DNA of 64,000 nt. Origin: Ryuthela nishihirai (Eukaryota; Arthropoda; Arachnida; Araneae; Heptathelidae). Numbering within the stretch: the stretch's first letter is position 1; each line of letters begins with the position of its first letter. Position numbers and translations under genes: made by a program. The notes beneath the pieces are model-generated. The model was not told the DNA's origin. It did not search any database and was given only the letters and a program-made list of their open reading frames with translations. Positions 37,552 through 48,381 of this stretch are shown here, piece after piece. The stretch spans positions 40,362,901 through 40,426,900 of the forward strand of contig JAWZYU010000034.1 of assembly GCA_038380435.1 (NCBI GenBank), read 5' to 3'.

Positions 37552-37887
37552 TATGGGTTGTTTTACCTCTGAGCGGCACTTCTTTTGCACACAATGGGCT
37601 AAATGGCCAGGTCATAAGGTCCCCAAGGGCACAGAGAAGGTTGGGGGAGAGGACCCACTGGAACAGCTGTTGGGAGACAGACAGGAGCCTCCTGTCAAGG
37701 CCATCCAGTGTGTTCTTTAACATGCACAGAATATGGCTCTCCTGTACTCGGGCCATGGCTTGATGTCACATCTGAAGGGTGGGGAGTTTTGTGAAGATAC
37801 ATTTCAATGCTTACCCAGCTTGGACTCGAACCAGAGACCTGCAGATTACAAGCCTGGTGTGCTACTGTTTGAGCTAGCCCTGCCCCA
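37552..37887 (-). mobile_element. SINE-1 copy, moderately diverged
   Basis: It runs from the tail GGGTTGTTTTACCTCTGAGC at the left to a head with B box GGTTCGAGTCCAAG (minus strand) and GGGGCAGGGCTAGCTCAAAC at the right. An internal deletion removes part of the body around the ACGTCCCATCCGACGG region. Confidence 0.88.
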
Positions 37888-37989
37888 AGGAAGATGTTTG
37901 AACAAGGTCTATAAGTAGAAAGATAATGATTTGTGCTTCCTACACCCTTTCAACAAACAAAAGAGTTCATTTGAAATGGTGCATACATT

Positions 37990-38322
37990 ATCTTTGGAGC
38001 CTAGGTTGGTGGGCAGTGTGCTCACTGCAGATGACCCCAAATTTAGTTTGAGCATCAATTCTTGTGTTCTGTGTCCATCTGGAGGTAACTCCAAATGGTG
38101 GTAGTGTGATGGTCTAAGTTGGCGTCATGATGAGTGGCCACACAGAGCACATTTTTCAAAGAACACTTTGACTACCCAGTGATACAGACCTGAGATTCTT
38201 GAAACCTATGCGAAGCTTTTCAGGAGTGCTCTCAGCACTGACTTTATCGTAATAGATGTTAATGCCCATCCCCATAGGGTGATTGATGATTTGTTTGAAA
38301 GTGGATATTCATAGGATGTATC
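37990..38322 (+). pseudogene. Tc1-like transposase fragment
   Basis: The plus-strand translation shows LTADDPKFSLS near 38018-38052 (DESRF-side, first catalytic Asp region) and, after frame changes, FIVIDVNAHPHRVIDDLFES near 38240-38305. The latter resembles FIFMDDNxxPHR...DFLES of the 26.7 kb transposase. It is strongly decayed and without visible ends. It is interrupted at its right by an old SINE-1. Confidence 0.55.
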
Positions 38323-38325
38323 GAG

Positions 38326-38512
38326 TTGGTTTTACCTCTGAATGGAACTTTTGTGCACACAACTGGTTAAATGGCAAAAGTCACAAAGACTCCAAGGTGG
38401 TTAGGGGAAAAAATTGTATACAGCTGTTGGGAGACGATGGAAACCTCATAATATTAATCCAATGTGTTCTTTTACCTGCATGTGGGGCCAGAATTTTATG
38501 TCCCATCTGACA
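38326..38512 (-). mobile_element. Old SINE-1 fragment
   Basis: The tail side (GTTTTACCTCTGAATGGAAC, GTGCACACAACTGG) and middle (GAGACGATGGAAACCTC) are recognisable up to TCCCATCTGACAG. Head absent and many substitutions. Confidence 0.75.
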
Positions 38513-38799
38513 GACTGGTATATAAATGACATAATTCTGTTTATCAGTTTTTCCTGAATAATATCTTTTTCTTACATTTTTCATTCAGAGACTTTGCCTG
38601 AACTACCATAAAAAAAGATAAAAAACATAATATATCCATTTCAGATAAATTATTTTTATTCAAAATTAAATGCTCTTTACTTCAAGGTATAACTTGACAT
38701 TGCTATGATCTGCAGTTATTTTAAATTAAGATTAAAATCAAGACAAATAAAAACATTATTTACCGGATCTTTCTAAAACACTGTTAAAGGTAGCTAGGT

Positions 38800-41700
38800 A
38801 ATCACTGGAAGGAGAGCTATGCATCAATCCCCTGTGATGATGCATAGAACTGACAGGCGTACACCTAATGTCCAACCCTGCCTTCTTGTGGTGCAGGCCA
38901 TCAGTATCTTTCAAAAGAGATACTCTCTTGTGGAAGTGAATGGAAGAGGAGGACTGCCAGATCAGTGTGGCCTACTGATCTGGACAACTTTGGCTACTTT
39001 TCTTTCTACCCTGCTGAGGAGTGTCAACCACACAGGGTCCTGGTGCTGACCATATATACCAACATGAATGGAATTATGGCTCTGAGCTTGATTATGGATC
39101 CTGATTTTGCTGCACTGGTGGGCTTCTGTGAAGGGAAAATCTTCCGCTGTGTTTTCTGTTTGTTTGTGGGTTGACAGCCCCAAGTGAATAGATTCACGGG
39201 ATATGTTTATCAGCCAGTGAATAATCCTGAGCAGAGGTCATCGCAGGCACCTGAACTCTTTGCTTCTATTGGCATCATCAAATTCTACATTGGAGGAAGT
39301 CTTCCAGCGTAGATGGCTTCAGCCGTTAGTGGTGGGGGAATGGGTCTTTGTCCCATGTCTGCGATTAGGGGGCTGTTTGATATTGTCGGCATTCCCTCTC
39401 TCAATAAACATAGTTTCTTTATAAACATCTCACTAACCATTTTCTCTCCATAGGTAGTTGGAATGTGAGGACTCTGCACAGAGCTTATTCTCTTGATGTC
39501 CTCACACAGGAATTCCACCATTATAATTTAGATAGACAATTAAAGGTCAGATTCTTAAAACTAATCTTAAATTTCTCTTTTTAGGGAGGGAAGATAATAA
39601 ACATATCCAAGGCATAGGTTTGCTTCTCAGCAGACATGCTAGTGATGCCCTTCTAGGATATGAGTGCATTAGTGAAAGGTGCTTATAGCAAAATTTCAAA
39701 CAAGCATTAAGACTTGAATGTTATCTGCTGTTTTGCTCCCACTGAAGATGCTGGTGTAGATGAGAAGGATAGGTTTTAAGGGCAACTTCAGAATATTTTT
39801 AATTCTGTCAAGGAGATATTACCTTTGTTCTAGGTGACTTCAATGCCAAAGTTGGTACTGACTCTGACCTTTGGGAAGGGGTGATAGGCTCTTTTGGTAT
39901 TGGTAGCTGCAATGGGTAACATCTCCTACAGGTAAGTAAACTTAATGATTTGAGAATAACTAACACTAGTTACAAATACCGCAACATACATAAGTACACG
40001 AGTTTCACCTGATGGGCTGCATAAGAATATGATTGATTATATATTGAGAAACAGAAATGGGCTGGTTCTGTTAGGAATACCAGGTCATATAGGGGAGCTG
40101 AAATTGGATCTGACCATTACCTTGTTAAAAGTGTCTTGCAACTTAAACTAAAGAAGTGTTGTGCTAAGGTTAAAAAAAAGTTACCTTTAAACACTAAAGC
40201 TCTGAAAGAGCAGTTATAGCTAAAGCTTACCATGGTAGTTACTTAGTCATTATGACAGTCATGGTTTGCTAACTATTGAAGTTTTGGGAGAATGAGACTG
40301 TTTTAAACAGGCTTTTCTTGAAACTAACAGTACTCTTTTAGGTAAAAGGAATCAGAGGAGGAAAATTTATTTAAATGATATGATACTTGAACTTATTTTA
40401 GAAAGAAAGAACTACAGGAATGTCCTTAATCAATATCCTACTAGTCCTAATAGAAAGCATTACAGAGAGCTTAATAAATATGTAAAGGATCAGTTAACTG
40501 TTGGTAAGAATCTTTGGCTTGACTGACAAAGCAGATAGACAGCACAACAGCAGAGAGATGTACCAGATAGTTAATATTTTGTGTGGTAGAAAAATGGACA
40601 GGTTTACAGGGAATGAAGGATAAGCAAGGTAAGGTTATAGAAGATGAGGACTGTCACGGCTAGGTGGACTGAGCATTTCAGTGATGTTCTACACAATGTG
40701 GTTAGTTTTACTCCCATTGTTTGCAATGATGATAGATGCATTACTGGCTTTAACATTGGCCCTATAACACAATCTGAAGTTATTTTGGCTATTTCTAAAC
40801 TTAAACTTCATAAATCCCCAGGGGTAGATGAAATTACTACAGAAATGCTTAGAGCTGGGAATGTTTCGGTCACCACTTGGATGACTGAAATTCTGAATAT
40901 CTTTTATGATAAAGGCATGGTTCCTAAGGATTTTACCAGAGCTATTGTTATCCCTATTTTCAAAAAAGATGATCGCAGTTCTTGTGATAATTATAAGGGT
41001 ATCAGCCTACTCTCTGTTCCAGGGAAAGTTCTTTCCATGATTGTGCTTAATTGAATTAAGAATCTGGTTGACAGGCAATTGTGTGATGAACAATGTGGAT
41101 TTAGAAGTGGCAGGGGATGTGTGGTTCAGATATTATCACTTATTCAGATTCTTGAGAAATGTTTAGAGTTTCAGAAACCTTTGGTTGCTAGTTTTGTTGA
41201 TTTCAAAAAGGCTTTTGACTCTGTTGATCGTCATAATTTGCGGTTGATTGTGAGATCATATGGTATACCTGACAAGTTAGTTAACATAATGAAAGCTCTC
41301 TATAATAACACTGAGTCGTGTGTGAGAGTTGGTAAGTCTTGTAGCAATTGCTTACTTCTGGTGTTCGACGAGGGTGCATTTTGTCTCTTTTTCTCTTTAG
41401 TTTGGTTATTGATTATGTTATGCGAAATTCACTTCAAGGGAAAGATTTTGGCCTTAAATGGGCTGGAGATATGAAAATCTCTGATTTAGATTATGCTGAT
41501 GATTTAGCCCTTTTGGCAAATGATGTTGATGAGATGAACTCTTTCATTCGAGCTGTTGATGAGACTGGTAGTAGAGTAGGTTTGGTTATAAACAGAGAGA
41601 AAACTAAAGTGATGAAAATTGGTCAGGCAGGCTGTGATTCAGTTAATCTGAATAGTTGCAGTCTTGAGCAGGTGTCTCAGTTTAATTATCTTGGGAGCTA

Positions 41701-42292
41701 TGTAACCGATACTGGTGATGTGCGGCATGAGATTAACTGACAAATAGGGATTGCTGCTGGACGTTTAAGAATCTATGGAGAGTGTGGAGAAATAGGCGTA
41801 TACACCTAAAGACTAAAATTAGACTGTATAATAGTTTGGTTCTTTCTAGGGTTAGTTATGGTAGTGAAACTTGGACATTTTGTAAACAAGATAACAGGAA
41901 ACTAGATGCTTTTGATTCCAGATGCTTACGCAGTATCTTGGGCATTAGGTGGTTCAGCTTTGTAACTAATGATGAGGTTAGGCAAAGGAGTTGGCAACCT
42001 CCTTTGAGCAGCGTATTCTGCAGAGAGGGTCTCCGTTGGTTTGGTCATGTTGCTGGTATGGATATTTCTACATTAGCAAATAGGGATATGAAGAGTGTGC
42101 CTAAAGGCCTCAGAAAGTGGGGGAGGCCTAGGATGCAGTGGGCAAACAGTGTCAAACAGGACCTTGTTAGAATTGGTGTGCACTGGCCAGATGCAGCTCA
42201 GGACTGATATGCTTGGAGAACTAAATTGCATGGTCTCGTTGGACCTCAGTAGCCCATGGCTGCTTGAGGATGATGATGAAAATACACTTTGA
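38800..42292 (+). mobile_element. Longest LINE copy (APE endonuclease and reverse transcriptase, non-LTR)
   Basis: Reading left to right there is a 5' region of uncertain start, then an APE-type endonuclease opening GSWNVRTLHRAYSLDVL at about 39453. FAPTEDAGVDEKDRF follows at about 39730-39770 and GDFNAKVGTDSDLWEGV at about 39835. The reverse transcriptase spans 40644-41740 and the C-terminal segment includes WFGHVAGMD and RKWGRPRMQWANSVKQ. The 3' end is a GATGATGATGAA run near 42280. Clade is uncertain; the domain order and the WFGHV...GRP...W end resemble RTE-like or related elements. Stops and frameshifts make it inactive. Confidence 0.88.
40644..42207 (+). pseudogene. LINE reverse transcriptase, broken by stops and a frameshift
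   Basis: The RT reading is spread over four open segments. The first (40644-41054) includes ITTEMLRAG, FKKDDRSSCDNYKGISLLS (RT domain 1-2) and ends at a stop in the HRI-like motif. The second (41079-41474) has QCGFRSGRGCVVQI and FVDFKKAFDSVDR (first catalytic Asp in FVDFKKAFD). The third (41348-41740), in another frame, has TSGVRRGCILSLFLFSLVIDYVM and DLDYADDLALLAND (YADD catalytic pair). The fourth (41782-42207) is the C-terminal region. One frameshift near 41350-41400 and three stops separate them. Key catalytic residues are still present. Confidence 0.88.
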
Positions 42293-42459
42293 GGAAATAT
42301 TTTGCTTTACTATTTAGAATTAAATGAAATGCTCTTTCTTTTGATATATAACACTTCACATTTGTGTTTATTAGCTATTTCAGGATCTTTTTTTCTCTGC
42401 GAAACTACTCAAAAATGAATTTGGCCATCAGTGAAATTTCATTGCAAAAACACTAGCAT

Positions 42460-42703
42460 TTTAAGTCTGTAAATGAATAAATGCTTTACGGGAAAAATTT
42501 CGCCGACATATTGGACTCAAACCCGCCTCTCTCCAGAAACATGCCAGGGTTCAGAAAGAGTGAAAGTAATATTTAGTGGAAAAAAAGACAGAACTGGCTT
42601 TAGTTATATTAGAATACTGTGGTATGTTTCTGAGAGATGTGGGTTCAAGTCCTGTATGTTGTCAAAATTTTTCCGCAAAACATTTATTAATTTATAGACA
42701 TTT
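42460..42703. repeat. Foldback with tRNA-like arms
   Basis: The left arm (42460-42545) and right arm (42618-42703) are inverted copies sharing AATAAATG(C/T)TTT(A/G)CGG and a tRNA B box: GGGTTTGAGTCC on the minus strand in the left arm, GGGTTCAAGTCC on the plus strand in the right. A 72-bp unrelated loop separates them. The arrangement is head-to-head, as at 9.4 and 50.5 kb. Confidence 0.7.
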
Positions 42704-43032
42704 AAAAGTCAACAGGTAACTCAGAGATTGTCAATTATTATTTAGTGTTTTAAGGATTAATAAATTGATTATAAATTAATCAGCTTTTTTCATACTGCAA
42801 TGTTTTCTGAAAATGTGACCAAAAATTTCCAAGTATTTACTACTTCAATTCCAACAACTGTAAACTCAGTACCCGAAGAAACTGAGATGAGAATATTTAT
42901 CTTGTGAAAAAGTGCACCCTCCATTAAATACAACTTTCCTCAATAACCACTTTTTTATGAAGATTGATGGCATCAACTTGGAAGAACACATAAAAATAAA
43001 ATAACACCAGAACAAATTCTTTTGCACTATAC

Positions 43033-43143
43033 CTCTGTCTTATATCTTTCTCTGTCTCGTGCTGCATAATCCAAAAATGGGCGCTTCTCTTCCTCTGTCA
43101 TTGAATTCCATTTGCCAGCACATTCTTTTCCAAACTCTCCAAT
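43033..43143 (-). CDS. Tandem HMG-box protein, exon 2 of 5 seen (helices 2-3 of HMG box A)
   Basis: This 111-bp exon encodes 37 residues (137-173 of the visible protein) with phase 0 at both ends. The acceptor is TTTTACAG before 43143 and the donor is GAG/GTATAG after 43033. The peptide begins IGEFGKECAGKWNSM and continues through an acidic TEEEKRPF turn to DRERYKTE. The Trp in KWNSM and the TEEEKRPF segment are the helix 2/3 hallmarks of an HMG box. The box is therefore split by a phase-0 intron of about 5.2 kb after helix 1. The exon is flanked by old SINE-1 copies and lies just downstream, in transcript order, of an intron with several repeats. It is too short to notice alone, but frame, splice sites and motif all agree. 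Confidence 0.9.
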
Positions 43144-43641
43144 CTGTAAAACAATCATTTGCAATATAATGTTTATTTGTTCTGACTTTTACTGCATTAG
43201 AAATGTGTAATTTAAATTTATAAAATATTTGTAATGACCATACCACTCAAACTGCAATAAATAGAAAATTAACTTTAAAAAAAGTGCAAAGTATTTAAAA
43301 AGGTTTGTAAAACTCTACACTGTAAAGATATAAAATAGAATAATTTAGGGGGTAGATTACACAATACACTATCATAGGAAACAAGTTCAGTAAGTCTATA
43401 AAAAATAGGTACACTAAAGGTAAATTATATATATACATAACAAAGGCTAAGTTCTACATAAATCTCAAGTAAAGATGAGTGTAATGATTAACAATCAATG
43501 ATCATTTCTATATGCTTGTTTTCGTAAATGAAATGCATTGAAACATACAGTAACAGTCCTATAGAGACTGAATCCATTGTCCTTTAATGATTAAAATAAA
43601 AAGTCAATCATTAAAGTGCACTGTGCCTAAAGAGGTATAAA

Positions 43642-44010
43642 TAGGGTGGTTGTTTCACTTATGAGTGGCACTTTTTGTACACAATGAGTGAAATGGCCAG
43701 GTCACAAGGACCCCATGGCTCAGAGAAGGTTAGGGGAAGAGGACCCAATGTACAGCTTTTTGGAGACAATGGTAGCTTCTGATCAAGGTCTTATAGTGTG
43801 TTTTTAAAGTGCACAGATTCTGGATCTCCTGCACATGGAGGCTTTATGTTCATCCAGTGGATGGGAGTCTTTCCAGACCACTGATGCCCACTTTCTGACT
43901 GAGGGAAGGGTGGGGGTTGGTTCAGCAGATATAAATCTCAATGCTGACTCAAACTTGGGAACACCAGATTACAAGCTTGGAGCCCTACTGACTCAGCCAA
44001 TCCCTGCCTG
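43642..44010 (-). mobile_element. Old SINE-1 copy, nearly full length
   Basis: It runs from GTTGTTTCACTTATGAGTGG to a head ending GGCAGGGATTGGCTGAGTCAG (minus strand). The whole SINE-1 order is preserved but divergence is high and the B box is eroded. It lies just downstream of the acceptor side of exon 43033-43143, in the intron. Confidence 0.85.
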
Positions 44011-44479
44011 GTATAAACAGCAATACCAGACCAAGCAGTGATGACAATAATGCACTGAGATAAACATCAAATAAAAGTTTGTTATTCAGAGTTACTGATT
44101 TAATGGCTAAAATATATATCATACTCCATGCAAAAGACAATAGCTTGAAAAACAAACTATTTGTGATTAGCAACAAATAAAAATAGTGGCCTTCATAACA
44201 AAAGTACATTCTTACTAGATATTTATAAACCATTTCAAGATTCCAAATATATTGATAATTACAGGTATATCAAATTTATTGATGTTGATAACAATATGAA
44301 TAAACTACATTGCATCCACCACATAGATCATATGATAGAATAAAAATAGAGCTAGTTATTTTTTACAAGACAGAGATTGGAAAAAATGTTATTGCTAGTT
44401 ATACTTCTTCAATCTTCTATTATAAGAAAATGCTACAAGGTCTTAGCTGAAGATTTGGGAACTGAGTGCTGCTAGAAGG

Positions 44480-44600
44480 TTAGGTTGTTCTGTTCTGAGT
44501 AACATTTTTCTGCACACAATGGGCTAAATAACAGAGTCACAAAGCACCCAAGAGCTCAGAGTTCCGTCATAGCCATCCAGTATGGTCTTTTACTCTTCCT
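44480..44600 (-). mobile_element. Old SINE-1 3' fragment
   Basis: GTTAGGTTGTTCTGTTCTGAG, GCACACAATGGGCTAAATAA, GCTCAGAG, then a jump to CATAGCCATCCAGTATGG show a SINE-1 tail and middle with an internal deletion. Confidence 0.7.
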
Positions 44601-45020
44601 GGGTCCCTATTATCTGCAGCAGCAGCAATCATAGACTAGGAGCATGTCACACTGCTTGCATATGCATCCAAGGCCATTGAAAATAACAACCTCATCTGCC
44701 CCCAAGACACTGGAATCACCCTTCACAACATGTGAAAAGCTCTGAACAGCTCTAACGTCACCATATAGTATCTCTTCACTGAAGACGGAGCGCTGTTCTT
44801 TCTCCAAAAAGCTTCCAAGTTTTTACTAAAAACTTTTAACATGCAAATAGATTGAAGGATAAATTGTTCAATGACATAGAACTTTAATATTATTTTAATT
44901 AATTTCTGAGCAAGGTCTTTTTAATTGTTCATAGTTATATAAAATGGGGTAAAAAAAAACAATACACAACTTCTTTTAATTTTGGTAGGCATTTGAAACT
45001 AAGTTTTTTGGCACTCTTAC

Positions 45021-45320
45021 TTTCAAAATACTTGACTACTCAGTTCCAAATTTTATATATCTACTAAGCAACAGCATATAGATTAAAAATTCAAGTCCTA
45101 CCTAAAACAGAACCAGAGTTTGAGTTTAAAACAACTTCTATTTTCCAATTTCAGACTTTCCAAAACCTTTCTAAATACTTGACCACCCAATCTCAAAGTT
45201 CACATAACATAATTACTATGTACATAATTAAAAATTCATGTCCATGCCTGAAAGAGAATCCAAATTGAAATCTAAAACTACTTTATGCTATGAATTCTAA
45301 AACTTTTTTATGAGTTGTCA
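45021..45320. repeat. Two diverged tandem units of about 150 bp
   Basis: The phrases AAATACTTGACTACTCA, ATTAAAAATTCAAGTCC and AAACAACTTCTA in the first unit recur in order as AAATACTTGACCACCCA, ATTAAAAATTCATGTCC and AAAACTACTTTA in the second. Confidence 0.6.
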
Positions 45321-45523
45321 ATACTTCTGCCATTATTAAATGAGCATTGCAGTATCATGTACAAACAAAAAGCCACAACTAAGCAATGTTTAATCATGCC
45401 TTGCCAAACAGAGTGAGTGAAATCTGTCTTCCCATTACAAATTGAAGTGAACAAGTACTGGAAAAATCAACATTTTGAAAAATACAGGAAGTCAATGTTT
45501 TGATGAATGGTCTAAAATATGAA

Positions 45524-45552
45524 CTCAGTGGCCACTTTATTAGATACAGTTC
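45524..45552. repeat. Isolated Tc1-like terminal sequence
   Basis: CTCAGTGGCCACTTTATTAG resembles the terminus of Tc1-like elements ending in TTTATTAGGTAC, and is comparable to the termini at 23.55 kb. I found no matching partner nearby. Confidence 0.35.
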
Positions 45553-46211
45553 CATTGTTATGTCAATAGCAATTCAAATACACAACTCAGTAACTTCTTA
45601 AATAAGCTTTTTATGAAAAAATGTGATGGAAAAAATTTAAAGATCTTAATGAAATCTATTTCATTTTTAACAATATTTGGTATTTAAAATTGAAAAATTT
45701 GGAACATTTAACAGCAACAATGTCAGTTTAAATAATTGCTCTGAAGTTAATAAACACAGGTTAAAACAAAACCAATAACTATAATACTACACTTTACTAA
45801 CTTTAAATCTCATATATGCTGTTTTAGCAGTTCACATAATAATTATGTTCATTTTTGCCAATTTTGAATTTTTTTGAATGAGCAAATTTGTGAAATCAAT
45901 ACTAGAAGCACAGAAGTTTTACAGCAAAAATATTTCTTAACTTGTTAAATGTTTCATCTTCCATCATTCTTCAAACATCGTTGGAAATTGATATTTAAAT
46001 AAATTTGATTATCTTTCAATATATAATAAAAAGTGGTGTTTATATCCAGTAATACCTCATTAATTGTGACGTTACATTCCTGAAAAGTATAGTGCTTGGC
46101 AAATCACAATTGGCAAGACTAATATAAAGTCCAATAGAAAATAGTGGGTTACAAGAAAACAATAAATATAGCAATATATATATAAAGAGTAAAACTTCAT
46201 TTCCCATAGTA

Positions 46212-46327
46212 AAGTTTCACAGGAGATGACCGTAGACATGGGACTCTTGAAATAGTAAGTTGAAAAAAAAAAAAATTGCTTTGATGTGAGTGGGATTTGA
46301 ACCCATATGGGTTCAAATCCCACTCAC
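46212..46327. repeat. SINE-3 tail joined to a perfect palindromic B-box pair
   Basis: GTGAGTGGGATTTGAACCCA and its exact complement sit 2 bp apart at 46286-46327. Each arm carries a tRNA B box (GGGTTCAAATCCCAC). To the left, CAGGAGATG...GTAGACATGG and AGTAAGTTGAAAA match, inverted, the tail of the tRNA-derived element at 50.6 kb. Confidence 0.75.
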
Positions 46328-46771
46328 TTCCATTTACCCAATATAAAACAATGATAAGACTGAAAATAAAATAAGAATAAAAGATGGGAACAACAACAAA
46401 ATAATATTAAAATGTCGACCATCCTTTTAGGTCACATCTTCATTTTATATTGGCAATGTTTAGAGGTCATAAAATGGTAAAGTAAAATTTAATTATAAAA
46501 AACTTGCTCTGCTTTATGAAAATAAACCAAAAATACATTAAAAAATTAAGAAAAAATTAATCTTAATAAAAAATAAAATCTGCTGAGAAACAATGACGTC
46601 CTTAAACAATATAGTTTTACTGACAAGGGTGTCATTTGAGAGGATGGAGCGTAAAACAAATTCCCTTCCTCTGCACTACTCACTCCCATAATCTATCGGA
46701 GGGGGAAGCAATAATTGTTGTGCTCTTTTGTTTTCAGTCTCCCCACACACTTCTCTTCTAGTGCAGGAGAA

Positions 46772-47133
46772 GGGGCGGGGGTGGCTCAGTCGGTAGCGCG
46801 CCAGGCTTGTAATCTGTAGTTCCCAGGTTCGAGTCCCAGCTGGGTCAGTGTTGAGATTTATCTCCGCAAAATTCCCCGCTCTGCCCACAGTCAGTAGGGG
46901 ACACCGATGGGCTTGGAAAGGCCGCCGTCCGTCGGATGGGACGTTAAGCCATGGCCCCGTGTGTGGGAGAGCCATACCCTGTGCCTTGACGGGAGGTGAC
47001 TGTCTCCCAACAGCTGTTCCAGTGGGTCCCCTCTCCAAACCTTCTCTGAGCCTTCGGGGTCCTTGTGACCTGGCCATTTAGCCCATGGTGTGCAAAAAAG
47101 TGCCGCTCAGAGGTAAAACAACCCAACCCAACC
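46772..47133 (+). mobile_element. SINE-1 copy, full length, with 14-bp target duplication
   Basis: The head GGGGCGGGGGTGGCTCAGTC is intact, followed by B box GGTTCGAGTCCCAG, the usual body (with a short deletion before the CTGTCTCCCAAC segment) and the tail GGTAAAACAACCCAACCCAA. CTAGTGCAGGAGAA flanks it at 46758-46771 and 47134-47147. This is one of the best references for the family 5' end. Confidence 0.94.
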
Positions 47134-47696
47134 CTAGTGCAGGAGAAACCCCTTGTGGCACCCTAATTTTGAATGGGAAGTTCAAAATCTGCATTTCAGG
47201 GAGTACACATTACAACACAAAGTGCAGAGACAAGCATACTTAGAAATTCTTAACCATTCCTCACTTTCTAAGGGCTTCTTCCACACTGAACCACGTATAG
47301 GTAAAGAAAAAAAAAAAACATGGATCATCAAGTTTTGTTGTGCAAATAGAAAACCATGTTATCTCAAATCCATGGTTGATGAGGGATTGCTGTAACTCAG
47401 ACAGGGCTACTTCATTTGGGTGGAAACAAGGAATGAATAAGGGTAACTTACAATTAAGAAACTTAATGGCAAAAGAAAATATCTGCAGTTGAGCAAATAA
47501 ATATCCAAAATCATTATAATTTGGAATTAAATAATGGATTTTAATCAAATAGATTTTTTTAAAGCTAGTTCCTTCTGAATGATAAAGAAATGTACAAGAA
47601 AAAGAACCAATAACCTTACTGATACTCTCTCTAATATAGGATTTCAATAATACAGGTTTATAAATTCTGTTTCTTTGTAACAAATCAGTTCACTCT

Positions 47697-48090
47697 AGGA
47701 AACCAAAGTGACAAAGAATTATGTCTAGGTTCTCTAATCTGGAACTCAATCAAGTGCAGTTTATTTCTATTTCTTCCAAATGAATTAATAGCATATTAAA
47801 TGAATGCAGTGTAGGAAACCAAACAAACAAGAATTATATCTAATCTCTCTAATCCAGGTCCCTGATTTCTTCCTCCTTCTATTTCTTCCAAACAAATCAA
47901 TTGCACAACAAATGAAACAGACAAGAAGTACATCTAGACTCTAATCTGGTTCTCAATTAAACAGTATTTAAAACTTTTACTTGCTCCATCACATATCACA
48001 TAAAACAAAATAACCAAAAATTATATAGTAGGGATCTCTAAAATGCAGTTTTACTTCTATTCCAAATGAATCATTTGCATATCTGATGGA
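47697..48090. repeat. Degenerate tandem repeat of about 110-130 bp units
   Basis: The motif series GGAAACCAAA, AGAATTATGTCTA, TCTCTAATCTGG, TTCTATTTCTTCCAAATGAA recurs three to four times with substitutions and indels. It lies in the intron just before the donor of exon 48382-48791 in transcript order. Confidence 0.65.
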
Positions 48091-48381
48091 CATATTCCAA
48101 GAAAATAAACAACTAATTCGGATAAGATAGAAATAAAAAAGTGCTTTATTGAAATCTATTTTAGAAAGTGTATTAATAAAGTCACTGTTTTTTTTTTGGA
48201 ATGCATTTCTTTTATTTCTAACTCCTCTGTTCAGAAAGAATAAATTTCTAGAAAGATGCTTTAATGAATTCCAGATTACAGGCAAGTATAGATTTTAATC
48301 TATTTGTCACATCCATCCAAATCAAAGTGCTTTCCTACATTAATCTGCTTTATGCAAAGAAAATGGAATTTATCTAATTAC

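Larger units (their letters stand above)
46047..47392. mobile_element. Possible pogo/Tigger-like element carrying later insertions
   Basis: The left end CAGTAATACCTCATTAA and the inverted right end CAGCAATCCCTCATCAA resemble pogo-like termini. TA follows the right end, but the left is preceded by TC. A SINE-1 (46772-47133) and a tRNA-like palindrome lie inside. No transposase remains. Confidence 0.35.

Noticed and set aside
44610..44807. Coding exon on the minus strand (65-residue frame)
   Set aside because: No matching splice sites in phase with neighbours, and it follows a SINE-1 fragment. It is probably chance or unrecognised repeat.
46286..46327. Palindrome as a transcription terminator or regulatory operator
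   Set aside because: Its arms are tRNA B boxes and the flank matches a tRNA-derived repeat. A transposon origin explains it better.
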